From contig JAGVCB010000178.1 of assembly GCA_020059445.1 (NCBI GenBank), forward strand, positions 1 through 14,226: a DNA stretch of 14,226 nt, given 5' to 3'. Positions 6,259 to 14,226 of this stretch are shown piece by piece. Under the pieces are notes generated by a model, which ran no database searches, had not been told where the DNA came from, and saw nothing but the letters and a program-made list of their open reading frames with translations. The DNA comes from Polynucleobacter sp. Lineage in GTDB: Bacteria; Pseudomonadota; Gammaproteobacteria; Burkholderiales; Burkholderiaceae. Position 1 is the stretch's first letter. Every line of letters begins with the position of its first letter. The translations under genes and the position numbers were made by a program.

Positions 6259-6885
6259 ATGAAAATCACCAGTTCAAGTTTTCAAGATCAGTCAGTTATT
6301 CCGGGTCAGTATGCTTTTGCAATCAAAGATCCCAGTACGCACATCACCTTATCAAGCAATCAAAACCCTCACTTGGCTTGGTCAGACTTTCCTAAAGACA
6401 CCCAATCATTTGCTTTGATTTGTCATGACCCTGATGTTCCAAGCAAAGGTGATGACGTCAATCAAGAAGGCAAAGTGGTCCCTGCAAGTTTGCCGCGCAT
6501 TGATTTTTACCATTGGGTTTTAGTGAATATTCCAAATTCAGTTCAGAGCATTACTGCTGGCAGTCACAGCGATGGCATCACAGCCAAAGGTAAATCAGTT
6601 GAGCAAAGTCCCATAGGTACACCCGGCATCAATGACTACACTGCTTGGTTCAAAGGAGACGCTTCGATGGAAGGTCTTTACTTTGGTTACGATGGTCCCT
6701 GCCCTCCATGGAACGATGCCATCAAACATCACTACGTATTCACGGTATACGCACTCAATACCACCAGTGTTTCTTTGAAAGGTGCATTCACAGGTGCAGA
6801 AGCATTGGCTGCGATCAAACCGCACATCATTGCTCAAGCAAGCATCACAGGCATCTACAGCTTGAACCCAAGTGTGGCGATTTAA
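6259..6885 (+). CDS. YbhB/YbcL family PEBP-like protein
   Basis: A 208-residue protein of the phosphatidylethanolamine-binding/Raf-kinase-inhibitor-like family. Expected ligand-pocket motifs are present: HDPDVP at 56-61, FYHWVLVNIP with H85, and YDGPCPP at 144-150, followed by H157/H158 and a C-terminal helical segment. No signal peptide is seen, so it is probably cytoplasmic. The bacterial members bind small anions or lipids in other contexts; the physiological role is unknown. A TTG at 6247 would add four residues, but GGAG (6249-6252) six bases before the ATG at 6259 fixes the start. It lies 26 bases after darP on the same strand, likely one transcript, and ends at a strong hairpin terminator inside the convergent EamA 2 gene. 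Confidence 0.9.
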   Translation: MKITSSSFQDQSVIPGQYAFAIKDPSTHITLSSNQNPHLAWSDFPKDTQSFALICHDPDVPSKGDDVNQEGKVVPASLPRIDFYHWVLVNIPNSVQSITAGSHSDGITAKGKSVEQSPIGTPGINDYTAWFKGDASMEGLYFGYDGPCPPWNDAIKHHYVFTVYALNTTSVSLKGAFTGAEALAAIKPHIIAQASITGIYSLNPSVAI

Positions 6886-6892
6886 CTAAAAA

Positions 6893-7825
6893 TTATTCAG
6901 CCTCGGCCAATTCAGGTCGAGGCTGATTTTTTTCAGTTTGCATGGTGGCAAGAATGGCCACGCCACACAGCACCACCGCCATCCCGATGACTTGAATGAT
7001 GGTGATTTGCTCACCCAAGAAAAACCACCCAAGGAATATCGTTGCGATGGGTCCCAACATGCCCGCTTGAGCAGTCAAACCTGATCCAATACGATTGACA
7101 GCGATCATCACCAAGAGCATTGGCATAAATGTACAAAACAAAGCATTGAAAAGACTCAACTGATAGACCTCAGGGACCTGCGTCCATAGATGAGTAGGGT
7201 TCAAGATCAATGCTTGGGCGGTACTAAAAAATGTTGATGAAGCACTGGCATAAGCAACCAAGCGAATACTGCCCACCCGCCCCACAATCTCGCCAGCAAA
7301 AATCAAATAGACGGCATAAGAGATGGCACTTAAAAATACCAACATGCCACCCCAAGCAATCAACGGGCCCATCGCTTGAAAATCATGTGAGAACACGATG
7401 ATCACCCCTGCATAGGCAAGCAGCAAAGCCAACCATTGCTGTGTGTGAATTTTCTTTTTCAGAAAGAGCATTGAGATCAACAAGACAATTGTTGGGTTGA
7501 GGTAGAGAATGATTCTTTCTAATCCAACCGTGATGTATTGCAATCCCAAGAAATCGAGATAACTAGAAAGGTAATACCCCACAAAACCCAAAAAGATGAT
7601 GCTCAAAATGTCACGTTTGGCCATGGGTGCTGGTTGATGACGGCGTGACGACCACCACACAGCGACCCAAAAAAATGGCAAAGAAAAAAGCATTCTCAAA
7701 GACAAGACGGTGGCTGAATCAACCCCATATTGATAGCAAAGTTTGACCACAATCGCTTTGGCCGAGAACAGAATAGACCCTAATCCAGCAATTAGCAGCG
7801 AACTAAGGAGAAAGGATCTTTGCAT
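6893..7825 (-). CDS. EamA/DMT-family transporter 2
   Basis: Inner-membrane protein of 310 residues with about ten hydrophobic segments in two EamA repeats. The first repeat has SILFSAKAIVVK and LRMLFSLPFFW; the second has AGMLGPIATIFLGWFFLGEQ, the usual motif of the second EamA copy. It ends in a short hydrophilic, acidic tail (RPELAEAE). The substrate is unknown; related proteins export small metabolites. The ATG at 7825 gives the standard length. It diverges from ygiQ over a 75-base gap containing three copies of GGCTTTAT, which read as ATAAAGCC on this strand. Its last codons form a terminator hairpin shared with the convergent PEBP gene, so the tail may be constrained by RNA structure as well as by protein. 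Confidence 0.88.
   Translation of the reverse strand: MQRSFLLSSLLIAGLGSILFSAKAIVVKLCYQYGVDSATVLSLRMLFSLPFFWVAVWWSSRRHQPAPMAKRDILSIIFLGFVGYYLSSYLDFLGLQYITVGLERIILYLNPTIVLLISMLFLKKKIHTQQWLALLLAYAGVIIVFSHDFQAMGPLIAWGGMLVFLSAISYAVYLIFAGEIVGRVGSIRLVAYASASSTFFSTAQALILNPTHLWTQVPEVYQLSLFNALFCTFMPMLLVMIAVNRIGSGLTAQAGMLGPIATIFLGWFFLGEQITIIQVIGMAVVLCGVAILATMQTEKNQPRPELAEAE
6897..6933 (+). terminator. Strong, probably bidirectional terminator
   Basis: TCAGCCTCGGCC (6897-6908) pairs with 6915-6926 over a six-base loop: twelve pairs, one of them G-T, followed by seven T (6927-6933) for the plus-strand PEBP transcript. On the minus strand the same stem is followed by ATAATTTTTAG, so it can also end the EamA 2 transcript. 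The stem lies within the last codons of EamA 2. Confidence 0.85.
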
Positions 7826-7831
7826 GCGGTT

Positions 7832-7860
7832 GGCTTTATAGAGGCTTTATAGGGCTTTAT
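7832..7860. repeat. Three GGCTTTAT repeats between EamA 2 and ygiQ
   Basis: GGCTTTAT occurs at 7832-7839, 7843-7850 and 7853-7860, spaced 11 and 10 bases apart, close to one helical turn. On the minus strand each unit reads ATAAAGCC, and the two nearer EamA 2 carry TATAAAGCC. The set begins 6 bases upstream of the EamA 2 start. It may be a binding array or slippage product. Confidence 0.6.
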
Positions 7861-7900
7861 GAGAGTTTTTATCAGGGCTTGCTTGAGCAGGAACGACTAA

Positions 7901-10402
7901 ATGACTAAACGACCAAAAATGTGCTTTGTGATCATTAATTGTCGTGAACAAAGGTCCCACAGTTTAAACGAGCAAGAAGTGCTTAAAAAGCCTAAAATAC
8001 AGCCCGTGAACGCACCTTTCAATCCTTCCCTGATACCTAGCTCGCCAAGATTAGATTCTTACCCTAAATACTGGGCTGAATGTTTTGGTACTGCTCCCTT
8101 CTTGCCAATGAGTCGAGAAGAGATGGACAAGCTTGGCTGGGATAGCTGCGACATCATCATTGTGACCGGTGATGCTTATGTTGATCACCCAAGTTTTGGC
8201 ATGGCCATCATTGGTCGCTTGCTTGAAGCACAAGGCTTTCGTGTCGGCATCATTTCTCAGCCGGACTGGCAATCAGCCGATCCGTTCAAGGCCTTGGGCC
8301 AACCTAATTTATTTTATGGCGTTGCTGCTGGCAACATGGATTCAATGATCAACCGCTACACGGCTGATCGCAAAGTGCGCAGTGATGATGCTTACACGGC
8401 CGGTGGCATGGGTGGCAAAAGACCTGATCGCTGTTCCTTGGTTTATGCCCAACGTTGTCGTGAAGCTTATGCTGATACCCCTATAGTGATGGGGGGTATT
8501 GAGGCCTCATTGCGCCGTATTGCCCACTATGACTACTGGCAAGACAAGGTACGCCGTTCTATTTTGATCGATGCCAAAGCCGATATCTTGCTTTATGGCA
8601 ATGCTGAAAGAGCCGTGGTTGAAATTGCTCATCGCTTGGCCAAAGGCGAAAAGATCGGTGACATCAATGATATTCGTGGCACTGCTTTTGTCAGACGTCA
8701 CCCTGCGCCAGGTTTCACAGAAATTGATTCAAGCACAGTGGATGTGCCAGGTGTGATTGATGCCCCAATCAATCCTTACTTAACTCCTGATGAGCAAGCC
8801 AAAGAACAAGGTACCAGCTGTAAAAAGACTGATGGCACTCTTGAACAAGAACCAGCCGTTCAAACCATCACAGTGGTACCAACCGCCAGAAAACGTTTAG
8901 AGCGTGACACGACTGTGATTCGTCTTCCAAGCTATGAAGCTGTGAAGCGTGATCCAGTGCTTTACGCACACGCCAGTCGCGTCCTTCATTTAGAAACCAA
9001 TCCAGGCAATGCACGTGCCTTGGTGCAGCAACATGGTGAAGGCGCATCTGTCAGAGATGTTTGGTTGAATGCCCCTGCTGTACCACTGACCACCGAAGAG
9101 ATGGATTCAGTATTTGATTTGCCGTATGCCAGAGCGCCACACCCATCATATGGTGATGCCAAGATTCCAGCATGGGACATGATTCGTTTCTCTGTGAACA
9201 TCATGCGCGGCTGTTTTGGTGGCTGTACTTTCTGCTCTATCACTGAGCACGAAGGTCGAATCATTCAGAATCGCTCTTCTAATTCAATCATCAAAGAAAT
9301 TGAAGATATTCGCGACAAGGTCCCAGGTTTCACAGGCATCATTTCTGACTTGGGCGGTCCTACCGCCAACATGTACCGCATCGCTTGTAAATCAAAAGAG
9401 ATCGAAGCTCACTGCCGCAAACCGTCTTGCGTTTATCCAGATATTTGCCCGAACCTCAACACCGATCACACACCACTGATTCAGTTGTACCGTCGTGCGC
9501 GAGCTTTACCTGGCATTAAAAAGATTTTGATTGGTTCAGGCGTGCGTTATGACCTTGCGGTTAAAGCGCCTGCGTATATCAAAGAACTTGTGGCGCATCA
9601 CGTGGGTGGCTACCTCAAGATTGCTCCTGAGCACACCGAGCAAGGTCCTTTATCAAAAATGATGAAGCCGGGCATGGGTGCTTACGACAAGTTCAAAGAG
9701 TTATTTGATAAATACTCTAAAGAAGCAGGTAAAGAACAGTATTTGATTCCTTACTTCATTGCAGCCCATCCAGGGACCAGTGATGAAGACATGATGCATT
9801 TGGCGATTTGGTTAAAGAAGAATGGTTTTAGAGCTGATCAAGTTCAAACCTTCTACCCTTCTCCAATGGCAACTGCCACAGCCATGTATCACACCAATAA
9901 AAATCCATTGCGCAAGGTCACGCGTGAAAGTGAAACAGTGGATATTGTTAGAGGCGAAAAGCGCCGTCGTTTACACAAAGCTTTTTTGCGTTACCACGAT
10001 GCTAATAACTGGCCTCTACTAAGAGAAGCTTTAAAGAAAATGGGGCGCGCTGATTTGATCGGTAACGGTAAGCATCATTTGATACCCAACTATCAACCAA
10101 GCACTGATGGCAGTTATCAGAGCCCACGACGCAAGAACTCCTCAATGGGTCTGGCTGGTGGCAAGCCGTTTGGCAAACCTTCAGCTTCTGCTGCTGCTCA
10201 CAACCCAAGAGATTTTTCTGTTCCTCAGAAACCTGGTCGTGGCAAGATCATGACACAACACACTGGTTTGCCGCCACGCGCAACAGGCGTTAAGACTGGC
10301 GCCAAAACCACAGGCAGCATGTCAGGCCGCCCAAGCTCAGCAAGAGGCTTAAGCACAGGCTCAAAACCTGGTGCAAGAGTGCCAATCAACAAAAAGAAGT
10401 GA
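7901..10402 (+). CDS. ygiQ: YgiQ family radical SAM protein
   Basis: An 833-residue member of the YgiQ (UPF0313) family, expected to be cytoplasmic and to carry a 4Fe-4S cluster that cleaves S-adenosylmethionine; its substrate is unknown. The N-terminal domain runs from [10 protein letters not shown] through [16 protein letters not shown] and [12 protein letters not shown]. The radical-SAM motif CxxxCxxC is at C438, C442 and C445. A second conserved Cys group (C496, C505, C510, C516) follows, then [12 protein letters not shown] and the FYPSP region. From about residue 725 there is a roughly 105-residue basic, low-complexity tail rich in Ser, Gly, Pro and Lys. The E. coli protein is about 739 residues. 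The ATG at 7901 has AGGA eight bases upstream, but the first 35 residues do not resemble the family, and a GTG at 8006 (reading MNAPFNPS) is a plausible alternative start. No terminator is seen after it. Confidence 0.93.
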   Translation: MTKRPKMCFVIINCREQRSHSLNEQEVLKKPKIQPVNAPFNPSLIPSSPRLDSYPKYWAECFGTAPFLPMSREEMDKLGWDSCDIIIVTGDAYVDHPSFGMAIIGRLLEAQGFRVGIISQPDWQSADPFKALGQPNLFYGVAAGNMDSMINRYTADRKVRSDDAYTAGGMGGKRPDRCSLVYAQRCREAYADTPIVMGGIEASLRRIAHYDYWQDKVRRSILIDAKADILLYGNAERAVVEIAHRLAKGEKIGDINDIRGTAFVRRHPAPGFTEIDSSTVDVPGVIDAPINPYLTPDEQAKEQGTSCKKTDGTLEQEPAVQTITVVPTARKRLERDTTVIRLPSYEAVKRDPVLYAHASRVLHLETNPGNARALVQQHGEGASVRDVWLNAPAVPLTTEEMDSVFDLPYARAPHPSYGDAKIPAWDMIRFSVNIMRGCFGGCTFCSITEHEGRIIQNRSSNSIIKEIEDIRDKVPGFTGIISDLGGPTANMYRIACKSKEIEAHCRKPSCVYPDICPNLNTDHTPLIQLYRRARALPGIKKILIGSGVRYDLAVKAPAYIKELVAHHVGGYLKIAPEHTEQGPLSKMMKPGMGAYDKFKELFDKYSKEAGKEQYLIPYFIAAHPGTSDEDMMHLAIWLKKNGFRADQVQTFYPSPMATATAMYHTNKNPLRKVTRESETVDIVRGEKRRRLHKAFLRYHDANNWPLLREALKKMGRADLIGNGKHHLIPNYQPSTDGSYQSPRRKNSSMGLAGGKPFGKPSASAAAHNPRDFSVPQKPGRGKIMTQHTGLPPRATGVKTGAKTTGSMSGRPSSARGLSTGSKPGARVPINKKK

Positions 10403-10434
10403 TTCTTTAGCCCTCTCAAGCTCCCTTAGTTCAC

Positions 10435-10746
10435 TCAGGGGCAAAGAAGTTGTTGAACTTTCTGATGGTCAATGCCAAAAACTTTGATGCGTTTTGAACG
10501 ACTGGCATCCCCCGATAGCAATTCAATATCAGTGCGCTTAACTTGCAATACTTTGGATAAATACTGAATCAAAGCCTCATTGGCTTTACCGTCTAATGGT
10601 GGCGCAGACAATCTGATTTTTAGCCGGCCATCATGCTCACCCTGAACCTCAGTTGATTTGGCGCCAGGCTGGCAATACAGACTCAAAATACACACGTCTG
10701 TTCTCGCCTCATCCTTACTTAACCAACTGGGTAAACTTGCCATCAT
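10435..10746 (-). CDS. yggU: DUF167/YggU family protein
   Basis: A small soluble protein of 103 residues. QPGAKSTEV (27-35), then RLKIRLSAPPLDGKANEALIQYL (41-63), LLSGDASRSKRIKV (77-90), are the complete DUF167 signature. Structures in this family show a compact alpha/beta fold; function is not established. The frame could begin with TTG at 10764, but two ATG codons at 10746 and 10743 give a family-like N-terminus, and I prefer 10746. None has a clear Shine-Dalgarno. It converges on ygiQ with a 32-base gap and diverges from the amidase gene with a 45-base gap. In many bacteria yggU follows the membrane gene yggT; no yggT is present here. Confidence 0.9.
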   Translation of the reverse strand: MMASLPSWLSKDEARTDVCILSLYCQPGAKSTEVQGEHDGRLKIRLSAPPLDGKANEALIQYLSKVLQVKRTDIELLSGDASRSKRIKVFGIDHQKVQQLLCP

Positions 10747-10791
10747 GGTTGTATTGAAGCACAAATGATTATTCAGGGGTAAGATTTAGCC

Positions 10792-12078
10792 ATGAAAAAA
10801 CCATACCAACTTTCAGCCACTGAAGCTGCCAAAAAAATTCAGGCCAATCAATTAAGTTCTGAAGAGTTACTTCGCTCTTGCATTGAACGCATCGAAGATA
10901 AAGAATCTTCGACTCAAGCTTGGGTAGAAACTAATTTCAAAGCCGCTCTAGATCGAGCCAGGCACCTTGATCGATCAGCCAATCAAGGTTTATTGCACGG
11001 CTTACCATTTGGTGCCAAAGATTTATTTGATACGCATGACTTTCCAACACGTTATGGTTCACCCATCTACGAGAACAATCGCCCCAACAGTGATGCCGTG
11101 CACATTTCATTGATGCGTCAAGCTGGTGGCGTTTTGTTAGGTAAAACGGTCACCACTGAATTTGCCACCTTCAAGGGCGGTAAAACCAGAAACCCTCACA
11201 ACCCTGAATACACCCCGGGCGGGTCATCGAGTGGCTCAGCAGCAGCCGTTGCCGATGAAATGGTCCCATTAGCCACCGGTAGTCAAACAGCTGCCTCCGT
11301 GATCAGACCCGCAGCGTTTTGTGGCGTGGTTGGCTACAAGCCTACCTATGGCAAGATCAGTTTAGGAGGCGCCAAAAGCTTATCGCCCTCTTTAGATACT
11401 TTGGGTAGTTTTAGTAGAACCGTTGAAGATGCTGCTTTGTGTGTGGCAGTGATGTCTGGTGATAATGAATTAGCGAAGATTGATACTCTAGGTAAAAAGC
11501 CTCGCATTGCCACTTGCTTGACTTACGATGCTCATTTAGCTTCTGCGGATACTGTTGCTGCAATCGCGCACGCAGCTTTATTGGCAGAAGATCTGTTCAA
11601 GACCTCAGTTCCTGAAATCAAACTGCCAGCCATCTTTAAAAAGATGTCAGAGCTGCAAGGCAGAATCATGTGGTCAGAAAGTGCTCGCAGTTTTTCTTTT
11701 GAGCAGACCAATCACGCAGAACAATTGAGCCAACAATTGCGTGGGCTGATCAAGCAAGGTGCCGCTATCACTTACGAGCAGTACAACGCAGATTTGATTG
11801 TGGCTGAGCAGGCCCGCATGTCGATTGATCAATTATTGAGTCAAGAGATCGATGTGATCATTGCGCCAAGTGCGATTGGAGAAGCTCCTCATGGTCATAC
11901 ACAAACAGGCGATCCGATCTTCTGTCGAGTTTGGACCTTGATGGGTTTACCGTGCATCACCTTGCCACTATTCAAAGGGCCGAACGGTATGCCTGTGGGC
12001 GTTCAATTGGTAGCGCGAAGAGGTAGAGACCGCCTCTTACTATCAGTGGCAGATGCTTTATTAAAAGCTCAAATGTAA
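10792..12078 (+). CDS. Amidase-signature family hydrolase
   Basis: A 428-residue hydrolase of the amidase-signature family, which cleaves C-N amide bonds with a Ser-cisSer-Lys triad. The triad is visible: K76 in GAKDLFD, S145 in TPGGSSSGS and nucleophile S169 in GSQTAASVIRPAAF. The last motif has Gln where many members have Asp (GTDTGGS), a form found in the broad amidase subclass, and Ala-Ala before the nucleophile. The substrate cannot be predicted, though absence of neighbouring gatB or gatC and the short length argue against GatA. No signal peptide or membrane segment is seen. A GGGGTAAG lies upstream of the ATG at a long spacing. The 3' end overlaps convergent lrgB by ten bases. It diverges from the yggU gene. 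Confidence 0.9.
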   Translation: MKKPYQLSATEAAKKIQANQLSSEELLRSCIERIEDKESSTQAWVETNFKAALDRARHLDRSANQGLLHGLPFGAKDLFDTHDFPTRYGSPIYENNRPNSDAVHISLMRQAGGVLLGKTVTTEFATFKGGKTRNPHNPEYTPGGSSSGSAAAVADEMVPLATGSQTAASVIRPAAFCGVVGYKPTYGKISLGGAKSLSPSLDTLGSFSRTVEDAALCVAVMSGDNELAKIDTLGKKPRIATCLTYDAHLASADTVAAIAHAALLAEDLFKTSVPEIKLPAIFKKMSELQGRIMWSESARSFSFEQTNHAEQLSQQLRGLIKQGAAITYEQYNADLIVAEQARMSIDQLLSQEIDVIIAPSAIGEAPHGHTQTGDPIFCRVWTLMGLPCITLPLFKGPNGMPVGVQLVARRGRDRLLLSVADALLKAQM

Positions 12079-12794
12079 TTTTTTAGCAGTGGGATGAGCA
12101 AGGCACCCAAGATACCGTGTAGACCCATGGCCAAACTGGCATAAGTGCCAGCTTCTGGGTGAACGGCAAAGGCTCTTGAAGTGCCAATGCCGTGGGCTGC
12201 CACACCAATGGCAAAGCCTCGTTGCCACCACTGCTTCATGCCCAACAGGTTCAGGATATGGCTGCCCAAGATGGCGCCAATGATGCCTGTGATCACAGCA
12301 AATACAGCTGTCAGTGTTGGTGATACGCCCAAGCGTTCGGCAACACCCATCGCGATCGGGGCAGTCACTGATTTAGGATAGAAAGCCCCGATGATCGCAC
12401 TATCAGCACCCAAGAATGTGGCCACACCAACTGCACTCACAATGGATACAACACCACCACAGAACAAAGCAATCAACAAAGGAAATACGCGAGCCTTGAG
12501 TGCTGCCACTCCTCGGTAAATTGGAATGGCCAAAGATACCGTTGCTGTACCTAATAAGAAGTGCACAAACTGCGCGCCTTCAAAATATTTCTGATACGGC
12601 ATATCCACCAAATACAAAGCAATGGCCACCAAGATAACGGCAATCGCTACTGGGTTGGCCAAAGGATTACGATCGGTCTTTTGATATAAGAAACTGCCCA
12701 CTTGGTAAGCAGTCAAGGTTAGGATCAAAGCAAACAAGGGACTGCCTGAAAGATAGACCCAAATTTCAGCTATCTGAAGATCATTGGGATTCAT
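12069..12794 (-). CDS. lrgB: LrgB/CidB family membrane protein
   Basis: Integral membrane protein of 241 residues with several hydrophobic helices. The block with FYPKSVTAPIAMGVAE, then AVFAVITGIIGAILG, then AIGVAAHGIGTSRAF, is the LrgB signature. LrgA and LrgB work as a pair; in Gram-positive bacteria they modulate murein hydrolase activity and cell lysis, and related pairs have been linked to export of small acids such as pyruvate or glycolate. Which role applies here is unknown. Its ATG overlaps the lrgA stop (ATGA at 12794-12791 on this strand), so translation is probably coupled. The 3' end overlaps the amidase gene by ten bases. There is no LytSR-type two-component regulator or LysR gene next to it. 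Confidence 0.93.
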   Translation of the reverse strand: MNPNDLQIAEIWVYLSGSPLFALILTLTAYQVGSFLYQKTDRNPLANPVAIAVILVAIALYLVDMPYQKYFEGAQFVHFLLGTATVSLAIPIYRGVAALKARVFPLLIALFCGGVVSIVSAVGVATFLGADSAIIGAFYPKSVTAPIAMGVAERLGVSPTLTAVFAVITGIIGAILGSHILNLLGMKQWWQRGFAIGVAAHGIGTSRAFAVHPEAGTYASLAMGLHGILGALLIPLLKNYI

Positions 12795-13135
12795 GAAGAA
12801 TCCTTTTTTGAGATAAAGCGCAACACAACCGCAGTCACCACGATGGTGGCCACCACGCTCACCAACAGAGCAGAAATCACAGCAAGCGCATTGGCTTTTA
12901 GCTGAGGTAAAAATAAAATCACACCCACCGCTGCAGGAATGAACAAGACACCTAGATGCTGACTGAAGGCATCAGAGACCAGAGCCAAAGAAGGATTGAC
13001 CTGCCCTTTGATGACTAAAAAAATCAACAAAAATACGAGGCCTAGAACAGGTCCAGGAATGATCGGCAAGAACAAGTGAGATATCAGCTCTCCCAAGCCT
13101 TGCCACAACAGTATTTGAACTAAGCCAGGAATCAT
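12791..13135 (-). CDS. lrgA: LrgA/CidA family membrane protein
   Basis: A 114-residue holin-like membrane protein with about four hydrophobic segments. LPIIPGPVLGLVFLL (about 23-37) and LGVLFIPAAVGVIL (about 61-74) are the diagnostic LrgA motifs. It is slightly shorter than many homologues at the N-terminus. It is the partner of LrgB, encoded immediately after it with a 4-base overlap. The ATG at 13135 has only a weak upstream purine signal. It starts 22 bases after the carbonic anhydrase stop, so it is probably expressed from the same transcript. Confidence 0.9.
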   Translation of the reverse strand: MIPGLVQILLWQGLGELISHLFLPIIPGPVLGLVFLLIFLVIKGQVNPSLALVSDAFSQHLGVLFIPAAVGVILFLPQLKANALAVISALLVSVVATIVVTAVVLRFISKKDSS

Positions 13136-13157
13136 CTAATTAACTTATCTGATGGAC

Positions 13158-13691
13158 TTAAGATTTGCTTGGAAGTTCAACCAAGTGGGCTTTGAATAAG
13201 TTCTTTTTGGCCACGTAATTTTCAGCGCTGGCTTTAAGTCCAGCGATCGCTTCAGGCGTGAGTTCTCGAACCACTTTTGCAGGCGACCCTAGAATCAAAG
13301 AATTGTCTGGGAATACTTTACCTTCCGTGACCACTGAACCAGCACCAACCAAACAGTTCTTACCAATCACAGCGCGATTGAGTACCACTGCTTGGATACC
13401 AATTAATGAATTTTCACCAATCGTGCAGCCGTGCAGCATCGCCTGATGCCCCACGGTCACATTTTCAGCCAAAATCAAAGGACAACCCATGTCAGTGTGC
13501 ATCACTGTGCCTTCTTGCACATTACTGCCTTTACCTACCGTAATGGGCTCATTGTCACCACGGATAACCACGCCAGGCCAAACACTCACATCTTCATTCA
13601 AAATGACATCGCCAATCAATGTGGCTTCTTTGGCCACAAAAGCTGATTCATGAATTTGTGGCGCTTTATCTTTGTATTGATAGATGGTCAT
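13158..13691 (-). CDS. Gamma-class carbonic anhydrase family protein
   Basis: A 177-residue left-handed beta-helix protein built from hexapeptide repeats (for example the turns around GDVILNEDVSVWPGVVIRGD and IGENSLIGIQAVVLNRAVIG). The three metal-binding histidines show the family spacing: H65 in VMHTD, H82 and H87 in VGHQAMLHG. Relatives include E. coli YrdA and PaaY; they are homotrimers binding zinc or iron, and carbonic anhydrase activity is known for only some, so CO2 hydration is a family-based inference. The C-terminal helix ends at KSKS-like residues after the GSPAKVVREL turn. A clear GAAGGAAG (13704-13697 on this strand) lies five bases before the ATG, one of the best ribosome-binding sites in the window. 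The upstream 70 bases are almost pure A/T. Confidence 0.92.
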   Translation of the reverse strand: MTIYQYKDKAPQIHESAFVAKEATLIGDVILNEDVSVWPGVVIRGDNEPITVGKGSNVQEGTVMHTDMGCPLILAENVTVGHQAMLHGCTIGENSLIGIQAVVLNRAVIGKNCLVGAGSVVTEGKVFPDNSLILGSPAKVVRELTPEAIAGLKASAENYVAKKNLFKAHLVELPSKS

Positions 13692-13758
13692 GGCATCTTC
13701 CTTCTTTATATTTTTATTTAATTTGTCTTTTTGTTTAGATTTTTTGTTTTATCAATCT

Positions 13759-13774
13759 ACCTCAGACGTGAGGT
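13759..13774. other. Small hairpin at the end of the DUF2721 gene
   Basis: ACCTCA (13759-13764) and TGAGGT (13769-13774) pair over a four-base loop and include the DUF2721 stop codon. No T-run follows on the minus strand, so it is at best a weak terminator or a 3'-end stabiliser ahead of the carbonic anhydrase gene. Confidence 0.35.
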
Positions 13775-14208
13775 TTCCAACGAATTGAGTATGACGCAAT
13801 CAACACCTCGATCAATAGAGAAATCAAAGCCAAAATGAATGAGCCGATACCAGCCACAAATGTATATAGAACAAATACTGACACCATTACTTTTCCGCTA
13901 CTTGTTTCAGCGAAAAATAATTCTAAGATCGTTAGACCAATCATGATGGCGCACAAAACCAAAAAGATCATCGAGACATTGATGAAGCGTCCACGAGTCG
14001 CAATATTCTTTAACTCTTGATTGTAGGTATCATGCATCGACTGCTTAAGATTATCATCCATGAGCTCTTTATGAAGTACGCGAGCGCGGTCAATCACACG
14101 AGCCAAGCGATGAGTCAAGGCACCAATCATGCCAGCCACCGCTGTTAACAAGAAAACTGGCGCTACAGCCAATTGAATACTATCGCTCAAGGTACTTGGA
14201 TTCATCAT
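13762..14208 (-). CDS. DUF2721 family membrane protein
   Basis: A 148-residue membrane protein with three hydrophobic segments (about residues 11-31, 76-99 and 107-138) and a charged, helical loop between the first two (THRLARVIDRARVLHKEL to IATRGRF). This layout and the LxxRxxRVIDRARxL motif match DUF2721, whose function is unknown. Two ATG codons occur in tandem (14208 and 14205); the first is used here. No clear Shine-Dalgarno is seen, and only 18 bases of upstream sequence remain before the window edge. It is the first gene of a minus-strand series with the carbonic anhydrase, lrgA and lrgB, separated from the former by 70 AT-rich bases. Confidence 0.85.
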   Translation of the reverse strand: MMNPSTLSDSIQLAVAPVFLLTAVAGMIGALTHRLARVIDRARVLHKELMDDNLKQSMHDTYNQELKNIATRGRFINVSMIFLVLCAIMIGLTILELFFAETSSGKVMVSVFVLYTFVAGIGSFILALISLLIEVLIASYSIRWKPHV

Positions 14209-14226
14209 TTTAAGAATATACCGCAG

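Noticed and set aside
1..14226. Mobile elements, CRISPR arrays, tRNA or rRNA genes, defence islands
   Set aside because: I saw no transposase, integrase, long terminal inverted repeats, spaced repeat array or cloverleaf-like sequence; gene content is that of a core chromosome.

Overview
The window reads as an ordinary, tightly packed stretch of bacterial chromosome. It holds 18 protein-coding genes and no RNA gene, insertion sequence, prophage gene or CRISPR array that I can see. Protein families (YgiQ, YaeQ, SlyX, DarP/YjgA, type II dehydroquinase, LrgAB, DUF455), the moderate base composition (by eye mid-40s % GC) and the very short intergenic gaps point to a beta-proteobacterium, most likely a small-genome freshwater Burkholderiales of the Polynucleobacter kind. 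The lineage is inferred from family resemblance, not from a search.

Layout. 1-277: AT-rich non-coding leader. 278-3526: an orphan 3-hydroxyacyl-CoA dehydrogenase-like protein (+), a ferritin-like DUF455 protein (-), an MFS transporter (+) and a small DUF1653-like protein two bases after it (+). 3515-5213: EamA exporter 1 (-), slyX (+), aroQ (-). 5297-7825: yaeQ (-), a short darP/yjgA (+), a PEBP-like YbhB/YbcL protein (+), EamA exporter 2 (-). 7901-12078: the large radical-SAM protein YgiQ (+), a DUF167/YggU protein (-), an amidase-signature hydrolase (+). 12069-14208: a run of four minus-strand genes, DUF2721 membrane protein, gamma-carbonic anhydrase, lrgA and lrgB, that could be one transcript.

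Orientation alternates almost gene by gene, so most genes are probably expressed singly or in pairs. Six neighbour pairs converge. Three overlap by 4 to 12 bases, two are 7 bases apart and one is 32 bases apart. Two hairpins with T-runs sit inside these junctions. The slyX terminator contains the slyX stop codon and reaches the aroQ stop. A 12-bp hairpin after the PEBP gene lies in the last codons of EamA 2 and could stop transcription both ways.

I found no convincing new multi-gene system. The points most worth a second look are: a DarP protein lacking its C-terminal half; a three-codon ORF with a strong ribosome-binding site whose stop overlaps the darP start; a dehydrogenase whose dinucleotide-binding loop lacks the usual acidic residue; a promoter placement suggesting a leaderless aroQ mRNA; and short tandem or palindromic repeats in several divergent promoter regions.
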